A stretch of DNA of 27,025 bases from an uncultured Collinsella sp. (GTDB lineage: Bacteria > Actinomycetota > Coriobacteriia > Coriobacteriales > Coriobacteriaceae): contig CAUGNZ010000030.1 in assembly GCA_959601045.1 (NCBI GenBank), positions 1 through 27,025 of the forward strand. The letters are read 5' to 3'. The notes under the pieces were generated by a model. It had not been told where the DNA came from and made no database searches. It saw only the letters and a program-made list of their open reading frames with translations. This document shows, in pieces, positions 1-6,810 of this stretch (the stretch's first letter is position 1; every line of letters starts with the position of its first letter). Made by a program: the position numbers and the translations under genes.

Positions 1-138
1 GGTAAACTTGTGCGAGATATGGGAGCAAAGCTTGTGGGCTACGGGTGTATCCTTGAGCTTGCGTTTCTCAACCCGCGCGAGAAGCTCACGCCGTCTGATG
101 ACGATGTGGAGCTCTTTAGCCTGGTGACGGTGGACTAG
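1..138 (+). CDS. apt: Adenine phosphoribosyltransferase, C-terminal end (partial)
   Basis: The window opens inside a reading frame that runs 45 codons to a TAG at 136-138. The visible residues include GAKLVGYGCILELAFLNPREKL, which resembles the C-terminal strand and tail of Apt, where an [IVL]ELxxLxGREKL motif follows the active-site region. Apt salvages adenine and PRPP to AMP in the cytoplasm. The PRPP-binding loop lies outside the window, so the call rests only on the tail. The next gene begins 32 nt downstream on the same strand with its own ribosome binding site and no terminator between them. Confidence 0.75.
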   Translation, partial: GKLVRDMGAKLVGYGCILELAFLNPREKLTPSDDDVELFSLVTVD

Positions 139-170
139 CCGTTACCCTTAGTTACTGGAAAGGAAGCTAC

Positions 171-1295
171 ATGCGCACAGCAAACACGCATAAAAACATG
201 GCACGCTGCGCTGCTACGGCAACCCTCGCTTGTGTTTTGGGCTTGGGCCTCGCGGCTCCTGCCTACGCCGATACCGCATCCGACCTTGCCGCTGCTCGTA
301 CGAAGCTCGAGCAGATCGGTACCCAAACCCAGCAGATTTACGATGAGCTCGCAACGCAGACGCAGGCGCTCGATCAGACTGCCGGCGAGATCACGCAAAA
401 GCAGCAGGAGATCGCCGATGGTCAGGCCAAGCTCTCGACCTATGTCGCCGGCGAGTACAAAACCGGCGGTCTGAACCTGCTTCAGGTTTTGACGGGTGTC
501 GATGATCTGAGCGATATGCTCAACCGTCTGTTCTACTACGGCAAAGTTTCCGATAAGCAAGCTCAGACCATTCAAGAGGTCAAGGAGCTTAAGCAGCAGC
601 TCACCGATAAGCAGGCCGAGCAGGAGAAGAACGTCGCCGCCACGCAAAAGAAGGTCGACGAGCTTAATGCTCAGCAGGCTGAAGCCCAGAACGTCGTAAA
701 TTCCCTGGATTCGCAGCTGCAGGCCGAGCTTGCCGCCGAGGCCGAGGCCAATGCCGCGCTGCAGGCCGGCATCAACGCTAGCACCGCCGAGAAGGCCACG
801 GTGAGCAACGAGACTGCCGGTACGACCGAGAACACCAACAACGGTGGCCAGACCAGCAATAACAACCAGGGCGGCAACACTCCGGCTCCTACGCCGGCAC
901 CTGCTCCGACGCCGCAGCCCTTCACGCCTGCTCCGGCTCCGACGCCTTCTGCTCCGAGCCAGTCCGTCGACGGCGGTTCTGTTGTCTCGCGTGCATACAG
1001 CAAGCTTGGTTGCGCTTATTCCTGGGGCGGAATTGGCCCGAACAGCTTCGACTGCTCTGGTTTTGTTAGCTATTGCCTCACTGGTCGCTATTGCCGCCTC
1101 GGCACCACGGGTACCTTTATGGGCTGGACGCGTGTGTCTGATCCGCAGCCCGGTGACGTTGTTGTCAACTCGTACCACACCGGCATTTACATCGGTGGTG
1201 GTCAGATGATTCATGCTTCCGACTACAATACGGGTGTTATCATCAGTTCGGTTGCCGCCGGCATGAACAACAACTATATCTTCGTGCGTTACTAA
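171..1295 (+). CDS. Secreted NlpC/P60 peptidoglycan endopeptidase with coiled-coil N-terminus
   Basis: A 374-residue exported cell-wall hydrolase. Residues 1-33 are a signal peptide (Arg/Lys-containing start, hydrophobic core, AYA cleavage site). Residues about 34-200 are a Gln/Glu/Lys/Ala-rich coiled coil like that of PcsB- or RipA-type hydrolases, which keeps the enzyme in check or docks it to FtsEX-like partners in related proteins. Residues about 205-270 are a Thr/Asn then Pro/Ala/Thr-rich linker. The last ~105 residues are an NlpC/P60 domain with the catalytic Cys295 in DCSGF, His336 in YHTG and His348 in MIHAS, so it should be active on peptide stems such as D-Glu-mDAP bonds. Start ATG is preceded by AAAGGAAG. 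The N-terminal organisation is typical of Collinsella/Coriobacteria P60 proteins; the in vivo substrate is inferred. Confidence 0.9.
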   Translation: MRTANTHKNMARCAATATLACVLGLGLAAPAYADTASDLAAARTKLEQIGTQTQQIYDELATQTQALDQTAGEITQKQQEIADGQAKLSTYVAGEYKTGGLNLLQVLTGVDDLSDMLNRLFYYGKVSDKQAQTIQEVKELKQQLTDKQAEQEKNVAATQKKVDELNAQQAEAQNVVNSLDSQLQAELAAEAEANAALQAGINASTAEKATVSNETAGTTENTNNGGQTSNNNQGGNTPAPTPAPAPTPQPFTPAPAPTPSAPSQSVDGGSVVSRAYSKLGCAYSWGGIGPNSFDCSGFVSYCLTGRYCRLGTTGTFMGWTRVSDPQPGDVVVNSYHTGIYIGGGQMIHASDYNTGVIISSVAAGMNNNYIFVRY

Positions 1296-1318
1296 GTCAT
1301 CTTACACAGCGTGTGAAT

Positions 1319-1360
1319 GTGGACCTCGTGGCTTTAAGTCGCGAGGTCCATTCTTTTTTT
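1319..1360 (+). terminator. Rho-independent terminator after the NlpC/P60 gene
   Basis: A stem GGACCTCG (1321-1328) pairs exactly with CGAGGTCC (1342-1349), extended by a T-A pair at 1320/1350, and is followed by TTCTTTTTTT. It lies 25 nt past the stop codon. Confidence 0.9.
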
Positions 1361-1370
1361 CTCTAATCTT

Positions 1371-1407
1371 GTACGGCTATCTAGTATTCAAAACTAGATA
1401 GCCGTAC
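1371..1407. promoter_or_regulatory. 15-7-15 perfect palindrome upstream of degV (putative operator)
   Basis: Arms 1371-1385 and 1393-1407 are exact reverse complements around the 7-nt spacer ATTCAAA. No T-run follows on either strand, so it is not a convincing terminator. It ends about 20 nt before the degV -10 box, over the -35 position. The inner 29 bp (1375-1403) recur, with 4 changes, in the promoter of the DUF1836 gene at 3049-3077. I read it as a binding site for a dimeric regulator, most simply the DUF1836 protein itself. Confidence 0.7.
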
Positions 1408-1426
1408 ATTCAGTTTGCAAGATGGC

Positions 1427-1432
1427 TATAAT
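1427..1432 (+). promoter_or_regulatory. degV promoter -10 box
   Basis: A consensus TATAAT lies 30 nt before the degV start codon. At the -35 position (1404-1409, GTACAT) there is no good match, and the palindrome occupies that spot, which would suit an activated promoter. Confidence 0.6.
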
Positions 1433-1447
1433 TGTTGAGGAACAATT
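1430..1447. promoter_or_regulatory. 7-4-7 inverted repeat at the degV transcription start
   Basis: AATTGTT (1430-1436) and AACAATT (1441-1447) are exact complements around GAGG. The repeat covers the end of the -10 box and the expected start of transcription, a classic repressor position. It could also fold weakly in the mRNA leader. Confidence 0.4.
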
Positions 1448-1461
1448 AGAAAGGACCCTCT

Positions 1462-2328
1462 ATGAGCTGGGCACTTATCTCCGATTCAAGCTGCAACCTC
1501 CGCGATTGGCAACCGACCGCGCCCCATACCACCTTTGCATTTGCGCCCCTCAAAATTCGAGTGGGGGAGCGTGAATTCATCGATGACCTTTCGCTCGATG
1601 TTCATGAGCTCAACTGCGCTGTTCAGGCGGAGACGAACGCTTCTTCGAGCGCTTGTCCCAGCGTAGGGGAGTGGGCCGAGCTCTTCAAATTGGCAGACAA
1701 GACCATCTGCATGCCAATCTCTGAGGGCGTGTCGGGCAGCTACAACGCAGCAGCCACGGCTCGCGATATGGTTCTTGCCGAGGAGCACGACCGGCAGATT
1801 CATCTAGTCAATTCGCGCGCAGCTGGCGGCAAAATGGACCTCATTTTCTTGCTGTTCGACCGCTATCTTGCAAGCAATCCGGATGTCTCATTCGAGGACG
1901 CTTGCGCATACTTCGATAGCCTTGAGCAGAACAGCAAAATCCTCTTCAGCTTGTGCAATTACGAAAACCTGGCCAAAGCCGGACGTATCCCTAAGGCAGC
2001 CGGCGTCATTGCCAACAAGCTCAATATTCGCATTTTGGGCACGGCGAGTGAAGCCGGTAAAATCGAACTCGTCGGACACACGCGTGGCGAAAAGAAGATG
2101 CTCAACAAGATTATCGACACCATGGAAGCCGAAGGTTTTACGGGCGGCGAGGTCGTTATCGACCATGTCGAGAATGAGGCAGGCGCCCAAGCACTTGCCA
2201 GCCGAATTGTGGAGCGCTGGCCAGGCTCCAAGACTATCATCATGCCCTGTAACGGGCTAGATTCATACTATGCCGAGATGCACGGCCTCATTATCGGCTA
2301 CGGCATGGGCGTGGCTTCGGGCCAATAA
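1462..2328 (+). CDS. DegV family fatty-acid-binding protein (FakB-like)
   Basis: A 288-residue soluble protein of the DegV/FakB family. The N-terminus LISDSSCNL matches the family's opening strand (xxTDSSxDL); SSACPS at 62-67 corresponds to the TSQPS segment and MPISEGVSGSYNAA at 84-97 to the SGLSGTYQSA segment, both of which contact the fatty-acid carboxylate in known members. FakB proteins present fatty acids to the FakA kinase for incorporation into phospholipid; no fakA is visible here. Length is normal for the family. The start ATG follows AGAAAGGA. The gene stands alone between a strong terminator upstream and a shared terminator downstream, and its promoter carries two palindromes (see findings). 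Which lipid it binds cannot be read from sequence. Confidence 0.9.
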   Translation: MSWALISDSSCNLRDWQPTAPHTTFAFAPLKIRVGEREFIDDLSLDVHELNCAVQAETNASSSACPSVGEWAELFKLADKTICMPISEGVSGSYNAAATARDMVLAEEHDRQIHLVNSRAAGGKMDLIFLLFDRYLASNPDVSFEDACAYFDSLEQNSKILFSLCNYENLAKAGRIPKAAGVIANKLNIRILGTASEAGKIELVGHTRGEKKMLNKIIDTMEAEGFTGGEVVIDHVENEAGAQALASRIVERWPGSKTIIMPCNGLDSYYAEMHGLIIGYGMGVASGQ

Positions 2329-2342
2329 CGTCCAACCAAGCA

Positions 2343-2393
2343 AAAATACGGGCGGAACAAAGTGACAGATGGCCCTTTGTTCCGCCCGTTTAA
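2343..2393. terminator. Bidirectional terminator between degV and the DUF1836 gene
   Basis: A 15-bp perfect stem (2348-2362 with 2375-2389) and a 12-nt loop are flanked by a T-rich tract on both strands (CAAAAATA on the left, GTTTAA on the right). It sits between the converging genes and can serve both. Confidence 0.85.
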
Positions 2394-2401
2394 TACGTCG
2401 G

Positions 2402-3013
2402 CTAGCTATTAAACCCATTAAACTTTAGATAGCTCATCAGGTACGCCTTCGAAACGAAGGATGAAACCGCACTGCGTACAAGCAGCGACTCACGCGTTAC
2501 CTGATGCGCCGTATCGGGAACCGGCGTCTGCTCGACGGAAAACGCCGAACGAATCGATGCCTCGAGCTGATCGACCACATAATCGAAGGCCGTCGGGGCA
2601 TCGTAGCTCAAACGCTGAATGTTAAAGAGTGCCTGCACCGCAGCAATAGGTAACACCTGTTTAAAGAGGCAGATAGCGATCAGGCGGGCAATCTGCTCGC
2701 GGCCATATTGCTTTTTGACCGGAGCAGGCACCAGGCCGACCTTCACGTAGTTATTGATCATCGATGGCGTAATGACAGGGTGCTCAACGCAAATGGACAG
2801 CGGCTCCATCCACAGCGCAACATACTCAATGACCTGGTCGCGGTAGAGCGTCACATTGGGCAACTGGTTATAGCGCGGCAGACTCAACGTATTGAGTTTA
2901 CGCACGATATCGGACTGAATGAATGCATCGGGCAGCACTGTGGGCTGAATATCCTCGGGCTTAATGCTGACCGACGAATCGGACATCGGAATAACGTATT
3001 TAGCGTGGTTCAT
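2402..3013 (-). CDS. DUF1836 domain protein, putative DNA-binding regulator
   Basis: A 203-residue cytoplasmic protein of the DUF1836 family. The core, roughly residues 40-140, has LPRYNQLP, then an HTH-like stretch ITPSMINNYVKVGLVP followed by KKQYGREQIARLI, which recalls the MerR-type winged helix. The family is widely assumed to regulate transcription but has no firmly assigned targets that I know of. I chose ATG 3013 because CGGAGGCC sits just upstream; an in-frame ATG 33 codons further back has no such site and would swallow the promoter. The gene converges on degV and shares a 29-bp palindrome with the degV promoter, so I infer that it regulates degV and itself. DegV proteins bind fatty acids, so a lipid signal is a reasonable guess. 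Confidence 0.8.
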   Translation of the reverse strand: MNHAKYVIPMSDSSVSIKPEDIQPTVLPDAFIQSDIVRKLNTLSLPRYNQLPNVTLYRDQVIEYVALWMEPLSICVEHPVITPSMINNYVKVGLVPAPVKKQYGREQIARLIAICLFKQVLPIAAVQALFNIQRLSYDAPTAFDYVVDQLEASIRSAFSVEQTPVPDTAHQVTRESLLVRSAVSSFVSKAYLMSYLKFNGFNS

Positions 3014-3037
3014 AAGAGGCCTCCGTTCGTTTTCTAT

Positions 3038-3043
3038 ATTGTA
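3038..3043 (-). promoter_or_regulatory. DUF1836 gene -10 box
   Basis: TACAAT on the minus strand, 25 nt before the start codon. A weak -35 would fall at 3061-3066, inside the palindrome at 3049-3077, so binding there should block RNA polymerase. Confidence 0.5.
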
Positions 3044-3048
3044 TTCTA

Positions 3049-3077
3049 GGTTATCTAGTTTTGCATACCACATAGCC
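3049..3077. promoter_or_regulatory. Imperfect 11-7-11 palindrome in the DUF1836 promoter (second copy of the degV operator)
   Basis: Read on the minus strand the arms are GGCTATGTGGT and ACTAGATAACC around ATGCAAA. The degV site at 1375-1403 reads GGCTATCTAGT, ATTCAAA, ACTAGATAGCC. Twenty-five of 29 positions agree, including spacer length, which is far beyond chance for two neighbouring promoters. Confidence 0.7.
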
Positions 3078-3079
3078 GC

Positions 3080-3125
3080 CAAGAAAATTGGCGGGACAGT
3101 GCACTGATGCATCGTCCCGCCATTT
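3080..3125 (-). terminator. Rho-independent terminator after trxB
   Basis: GGCGGGAC (3090-3097) pairs with GTCCCGCC (3114-3121); on the minus strand the stem is followed by AATTTTCTT. It lies 42 nt past the trxB stop. Confidence 0.75.
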
Positions 3126-3166
3126 AGTAAATTGATATCAACCTTACATAAGATATATTATCGTAC

Positions 3167-4105
3167 TTATTCACGAAGAAACGCGTATGCGCTCGTTGCT
3201 GCTATGGCTCCGTCCGAAACGGCGGTCACAACCTGGCGTAAACGCTTGGAACGGATATCGCCGGCTGCGAATAAGCCGGGCGTACGGGTGGCCATCGAAT
3301 CGTCGGTGACAATGCCGCCGTCAGGAGCCAGATCGACTAGATGCTCAACCAGCTCGGTATGCGGCAGCATCCCCGTAAAGACAAAGACGCCAAACGAGCC
3401 AGGTTCAAATGACTCGGTATGAGTCTCGCCAGATGCATTGTCCTTAAAGGTAATCGTCGTTGGCATGGCTTCGCCCGATAGCTCCACAATACTAGTTTGG
3501 TACCTAACTGTAATATTGTCCTTTGCGAGCACTTTCTGAACAACACCATCGGGCGCACGAAACTGGTCGCGGCGCAGCACGATGGTCACACTGCTGGCAA
3601 TGTCGGACAGGAACAGCGCCTCTTCGCATGCCGAATTGCCACCACCGATTACAAAAACCTGCTTGCCGCGGAAAAACATGCCGTCACATGTTGCGCAATA
3701 TGAAACGCCACGACCGCGATACGTATCCTCGCCTGCGAAACCTGCCGGACGCGGCGTGGCACCCATGCAAGCGATAACGCTCGAGGCCAGCGTATCGCCC
3801 ATATCGTGATGCACCGTAAACAACGCTGCATCGGCATCGTAATCGATACCCGTAACCATGCTCCATGTAACCTGTGCTCCCAGGCCCTCTGCATGCTGCT
3901 GAAAACGCTCGCCAAGTTCGGCGCCACTCAGGAGCGGGAAACCCGGATAGTTCTCGACCTCATTGGTTGTGGCGATCTGCCCTCCCGACATGCCCTGCTC
4001 AATCACGGTCGTCGTCAGGTTGGCACGCGCAGCATAAATGGCGGCAGCATAGCCCGCGGGGCCGCCACCGATAATCGCAACATCGATCGGCTGATCGGTA
4101 GTCAT
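3167..4105 (-). CDS. trxB: Thioredoxin reductase (NADPH, FAD)
   Basis: A 312-residue low-molecular-weight thioredoxin reductase. It shows the FAD-binding GGGPAGYAAAIYAAR at about 13-27, the redox-active CATC (Cys137, Cys140), the NADPH-binding GGGNSACEEA, and the C-terminal FAD motif GLFAAGDIR followed by RQVVTAVSDGAIAA. It reduces thioredoxin with NADPH in the cytosol. I chose ATG 4105 because AGAGGA lies 7 nt upstream and the family begins just before the first GxGxxG; an upstream in-frame ATG would add 25 residues unlike the family. No thioredoxin gene is adjacent. It is divergent from the glycosyltransferase gene, with a 118-bp shared promoter region. Confidence 0.95.
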   Translation of the reverse strand: MTTDQPIDVAIIGGGPAGYAAAIYAARANLTTTVIEQGMSGGQIATTNEVENYPGFPLLSGAELGERFQQHAEGLGAQVTWSMVTGIDYDADAALFTVHHDMGDTLASSVIACMGATPRPAGFAGEDTYRGRGVSYCATCDGMFFRGKQVFVIGGGNSACEEALFLSDIASSVTIVLRRDQFRAPDGVVQKVLAKDNITVRYQTSIVELSGEAMPTTITFKDNASGETHTESFEPGSFGVFVFTGMLPHTELVEHLVDLAPDGGIVTDDSMATRTPGLFAAGDIRSKRLRQVVTAVSDGAIAATSAYAFLRE

Positions 4106-4223
4106 GGAACATCCTCTCGTCGAAACATTGACGTTCTTTGCGCTCATACCCAAATTTACGTGAACGTGACACTCATGCACTACAATGATAAATCCGTATT
4201 ACAAAGCTGAAGGGGAGTTATCG

Positions 4224-5525
4224 ATGGACCAGGCGCAGACGAGTGACGACGCTCCCCTGCTCACGCACAGCACTCCCCAATCGGAGCAAACCACGCTCCT
4301 GGCTCAACAAAAACCTCTCGTGACCATCGTGCACGCCTCCGTTGGCTCGGGCCACAAGGCCGCCGCAAATGCGATAGCGCAGGCATTCGACCTCATCCGC
4401 GGCACCAATGGCATCCCCGAGGATATTGAGATTGAAGTGCTCGATATCCTTGATTTTGGACGTATTAAATTCGACGGCAATAAGACCGCGGCTTCTTTTA
4501 CGGGAGCCACGCGCCCCATTTACGACCTGACCTGGCGATATACGCTTACGGGACATCTTCTCTGGGGTGGCGGAACGGCATGGTCGCGAATTATGTTCCC
4601 CGCCTTCAACGAATATATTCGTAGCCGCAGGCCCATAGCCGTGGTTGCAACGCACATCACAGCAGCCAATGTTGCCGTGGGCGCCCGCGTAATTACGGGT
4701 ATCGATTATCCGGTCATCTGCGTACCGACCGACTACGAAGTCGAGGGATGGTGGCCCCACAAGGACACCGATTTATTCTGTGTTGCCAACGAATTTATGG
4801 CCGAAACGCTGCGTCCGCGCAAGGTGCTCGAAACAAAGATTCGCATTACCGGCATTCCTATTCGCGCCGGATTCGACACGGATTATGATCGCGAAGAAGA
4901 GCTAGCTAAGTTCAACCTCCCCACCGACAAGACCGTCGTGCTGGTAATGGCCGGTGCCAGCTTGCCTCAACCGTACGTTCGCTTTCGCGCGGAGATGGAC
5001 CGCACCCTCCCCTTCCTACGCAGCTTCGAAGACATGCACTTTGTCTTTTTGCCGGGCAAGGATAAGGAATACGCCGCCCGCCTCAAGACACTCTTCGATG
5101 CCATGAAGCTCGAAAATGTCACGGTGCTGGACTATGTCGACGACATGGCGGCCCTCATGCACGGCTGCGACCTGGCAATTCTCAAATCGGGCGGACTCAC
5201 CGTCACCGAATGCCTGTGCGCACACCTGCCGATGATCCTGCTGGGCAAGTCCTATGGCCAGGAAAAGGCCAACACCACCATGCTCACCGGCATGGGCGCC
5301 AGCATGCATGTCACCACCGCACGAGAGCTCATCGTGACGTTGCGTCATCTCCACGATCATCCTGAGTCGCTCAAGGCACTGCTCATCAACGGCGAAGTAC
5401 TACGCCGCCCACACGCAGCCGAAGACATAGCCATCGCAACCATGGAGCTCGTAGGCAAACCCCAAAAGCGCAAAAGAGCCTTTTGCCGCTTCTACTGGGG
5501 CGGAAAACCCGCGCATATCCGCTAG
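4224..5525 (+). CDS. GT28-family glycosyltransferase (MGDG synthase / UgtP-like)
   Basis: A 433-residue glycosyltransferase. After a polar N-terminal 30 residues comes the MGDG-synthase N-domain with IVHASVGSGHKAAANA (about 35-50), the GxGHxxAA signature of diacylglycerol glycosyltransferases, and later THITAANVAVGARV. The second half has the GT28 C-domain: VLVMAGAS, FVFLPGKD, and LKSGGLTVTECL, which binds the nucleotide sugar. It probably transfers glucose or galactose from UDP-sugar to diacylglycerol at the inner face of the membrane, making glycolipid or a lipoteichoic acid anchor; acceptor and sugar cannot be assigned. Start ATG 4224 follows AGGGGAG at 4211-4217. A possible -10 TACAAT is at 4181-4186. 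The gene has no operon partners; long inverted repeats follow it. Confidence 0.85.
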   Translation: MDQAQTSDDAPLLTHSTPQSEQTTLLAQQKPLVTIVHASVGSGHKAAANAIAQAFDLIRGTNGIPEDIEIEVLDILDFGRIKFDGNKTAASFTGATRPIYDLTWRYTLTGHLLWGGGTAWSRIMFPAFNEYIRSRRPIAVVATHITAANVAVGARVITGIDYPVICVPTDYEVEGWWPHKDTDLFCVANEFMAETLRPRKVLETKIRITGIPIRAGFDTDYDREEELAKFNLPTDKTVVLVMAGASLPQPYVRFRAEMDRTLPFLRSFEDMHFVFLPGKDKEYAARLKTLFDAMKLENVTVLDYVDDMAALMHGCDLAILKSGGLTVTECLCAHLPMILLGKSYGQEKANTTMLTGMGASMHVTTARELIVTLRHLHDHPESLKALLINGEVLRRPHAAEDIAIATMELVGKPQKRKRAFCRFYWGGKPAHIR

Positions 5526-5538
5526 CGTCTTTATGTCC

Positions 5539-5642
5539 GCTTACCTGCGGGAGGCCCCTATATATCATCCCATGCTCAAACATTCTCGCTTCGCTGCGAA
5601 ACTGCGCGTGGGACGATATATAGGGGCCTCCCGCAGGTAAGC
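5539..5642. repeat. Palindromic element A: 28-bp perfect inverted repeat around a 48-nt core
   Basis: Arms 5539-5566 and 5615-5642 are exact reverse complements. The core (5567-5614) contains a conserved segment beginning CATGCTCAAACATTCTCGC and ending GCGAAACTGCGCGTGG. The reverse complement of this core recurs at about 5819-5885. The element starts 13 nt after the glycosyltransferase stop codon; it may help end transcription but has no T-run. It looks like a REP- or MITE-like dispersed palindrome or a structured RNA. Confidence 0.85.
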
Positions 5643-5719
5643 TGCGTTTACGTACTAGCAGCTATACCAGATTCCCCACCACTAGAACCTTCAAAGGCGA
5701 AACCGGAAAATCTAAATAC

Positions 5720-5768
5720 AGTAAGCCAATGCGACAAAGGGATTGTTCCTTTGTCGCATTGGCTTACT
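5720..5768. terminator. 21-bp perfect hairpin in convergent intergenic region (possible bidirectional terminator)
   Basis: Arms 5720-5740 and 5748-5768 are exact complements around the loop GATTGTT. The nearest T-run on the plus strand begins about 12 nt after the stem, and the minus strand has only a weak T-rich tail, so terminator function is uncertain. Its position between convergent genes fits one. Confidence 0.5.
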
Positions 5769-5797
5769 AGAATGTAAATATTTTTTCAAGCGAGTAG

Positions 5798-5907
5798 CCG
5801 CCCGCCCGCCTCTCTCACATATCGTTCCACGCGCAGTTTCGCAGCGAGCGAAGCGACGCGAGAATGTTTGAGCATGGAATGATATAGGTAAGCCCCGGGC
5901 GGGAGGG
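5798..5907. repeat. Palindromic element B: inverted copy of the element A core with different arms
   Basis: Read on the minus strand, the core again shows CATGCTCAAACATTCTCGC, TTCGCT, GCGAAACTGCGCGTGG, with two 4-nt insertions relative to element A. An inner stem 5819-5829/5875-5885 pairs at 10 of 11 positions, and C-rich (about 5798-5808) and G-rich (about 5897-5907) arms can pair outside it. The arms differ in sequence from those of A yet keep complementarity. Confidence 0.75.
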
Positions 5908-5918
5908 ATACGAGCGCC

Positions 5919-6362
5919 CTAGGCGATGCCGCTGGAGCCGAAGCCTCCGTTGCCTCGGTCGGTTTTGTCTAGTTCTTCTACTTCTATGAGGTTGACCGTG
6001 GGGACTTCTTGGATGACGAGTTGGGCTATGCGGTCGCCTTTATTGATTTGAATGTTAATGGAGGGATCCAGGTTGATGAGGATAACCTTGAGTTCTCCTC
6101 GGTAGTGGGCGTCGATGAGGCCCGGCGTGTTGACTATAGACAGGCCCTGCTTGATGGCCAAGCCGCTGCGGGGCTGAACGAAGCCGGCGTAGCCATCGGG
6201 CAGGGCGATGGCCAGCCCCGTAGAGACCAGACGGCGTTCGAAGGGCTTCAGGACGCAGTCCTCATTGGAGCGCAAATCCAAGCCGGCATCGGTGGGATGG
6301 GCGTATTTGGGAAGCTCGACGGTGGGATCGAGACGCTTTATGTTGACGGTAATGTTGGACAT
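5919..6362 (-). CDS. dut: dUTP diphosphatase (dUTPase)
   Basis: A 147-residue trimeric dUTPase that hydrolyses dUTP to dUMP and pyrophosphate, keeping uracil out of DNA and feeding dTMP synthesis. All five motifs are visible: DAGLDL (25-30), PRSGLA (64-69), GLIDAHYRGE (81-90), GDRIAQLV (109-116) and the C-terminal RGNGGFGSSG (136-145) that closes over the substrate. The catalytic Asp of motif 3 is present (Asp84); the second acidic position seen in some members is His86. The start codon lies only 4 nt after the nrdR stop, so the two are almost certainly co-transcribed and probably translationally coupled. Confidence 0.96.
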   Translation of the reverse strand: MSNITVNIKRLDPTVELPKYAHPTDAGLDLRSNEDCVLKPFERRLVSTGLAIALPDGYAGFVQPRSGLAIKQGLSIVNTPGLIDAHYRGELKVILINLDPSINIQINKGDRIAQLVIQEVPTVNLIEVEELDKTDRGNGGFGSSGIA

Positions 6363-6366
6363 GGAA

Positions 6367-6810
6367 TCACCTTAGCTTGTCGAGCTCTTGCAGAAACTCA
6401 TCGACGTCTTTGAAATCGCGGTAGACCGAGGCAAAGCGGATGTACGCCACCTTGTCGATCTTGGCCAAGCGCTTGAGCACCATGTCACCCAACTCATGGG
6501 ACGTGACGGCCGTCAGTGTGCGAGAGCGCAGCTCGACCTCGATGTCGTCGATAATCTCATTGAGCTTCTTAGTGTCGATATCGCGCTTGATGGTGGCGCG
6601 CATCAAGCCGACGAGCAGCTTATTGCGATCGAACCGCTGCTTGGTTCCGTCTGACTTAATGACCTCGATTGGGTCTTCGCATCGCTCGAACGTTGTAAAG
6701 CGATAGTTACACGAGCAACATTCGCGACGGCGCTTAATGGTGTTATTTGACTCCTGCATACGGGAATCAACGACGCGGGTATGTGCCTTGCCGCATTTGG
6801 GACAGCGCAT
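6367..6810 (-). CDS. nrdR: Transcriptional repressor NrdR
   Basis: A 147-residue ATP-cone repressor of ribonucleotide reductase genes. The zinc ribbon is formed by Cys3, Cys6, Cys31 and Cys34 (MRCPKCG and ECCSCNYRFTTFE); the ATP-cone begins at about residue 49 with VIKSDGTKQRFDRNKLLVGLMRA. It senses dATP/ATP and binds NrdR boxes at nrd promoters; none is visible here. The start ATG 6810 follows GAGGAGG. A 12-bp inverted repeat (6805-6816 with 6837-6848) places the start codon in a hairpin stem, suggesting control of translation. The gene is 51 nt after the LysM gene and 4 nt before dut. Confidence 0.96.
   Translation of the reverse strand: MRCPKCGKAHTRVVDSRMQESNNTIKRRRECCSCNYRFTTFERCEDPIEVIKSDGTKQRFDRNKLLVGLMRATIKRDIDTKKLNEIIDDIEVELRSRTLTAVTSHELGDMVLKRLAKIDKVAYIRFASVYRDFKDVDEFLQELDKLR

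Larger units (their letters stand above)
5526..5918. other. 393-bp gene-free interval made largely of inverted repeats
   Basis: Between the glycosyltransferase and dut stops I find no credible gene. The interval holds element A (5539-5642), a 21-bp hairpin (5720-5768), an A/T-rich tract with TTTTTT near 5781-5786, and element B (about 5798-5907). Both flanking genes converge on it. Confidence 0.8.

Noticed and set aside
135..1214. A 359-codon open frame on the minus strand opposite the NlpC/P60 gene
   Set aside because: Arg- and Leu-rich translation mirrors the Ala/Glu-rich coiled coil; the plus-strand gene has a signal peptide and catalytic residues.
1371..1407. Second terminator after the NlpC/P60 gene
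   Set aside because: The stem is perfect, but no T-run follows on either strand, a good terminator already precedes it, and its inner 29 bp recur in another promoter.
5386..5583. A possible small protein on the minus strand reaching into palindromic element A
   Set aside because: Mostly antisense to the glycosyltransferase end, Arg-rich, and its start falls inside a repeat.
5539..5907. CRISPR array or insertion sequence in the repeat-rich gap
   Set aside because: There are only two repeat copies in opposite orientation, no regular spacers, no transposase and no visible target-site duplication.
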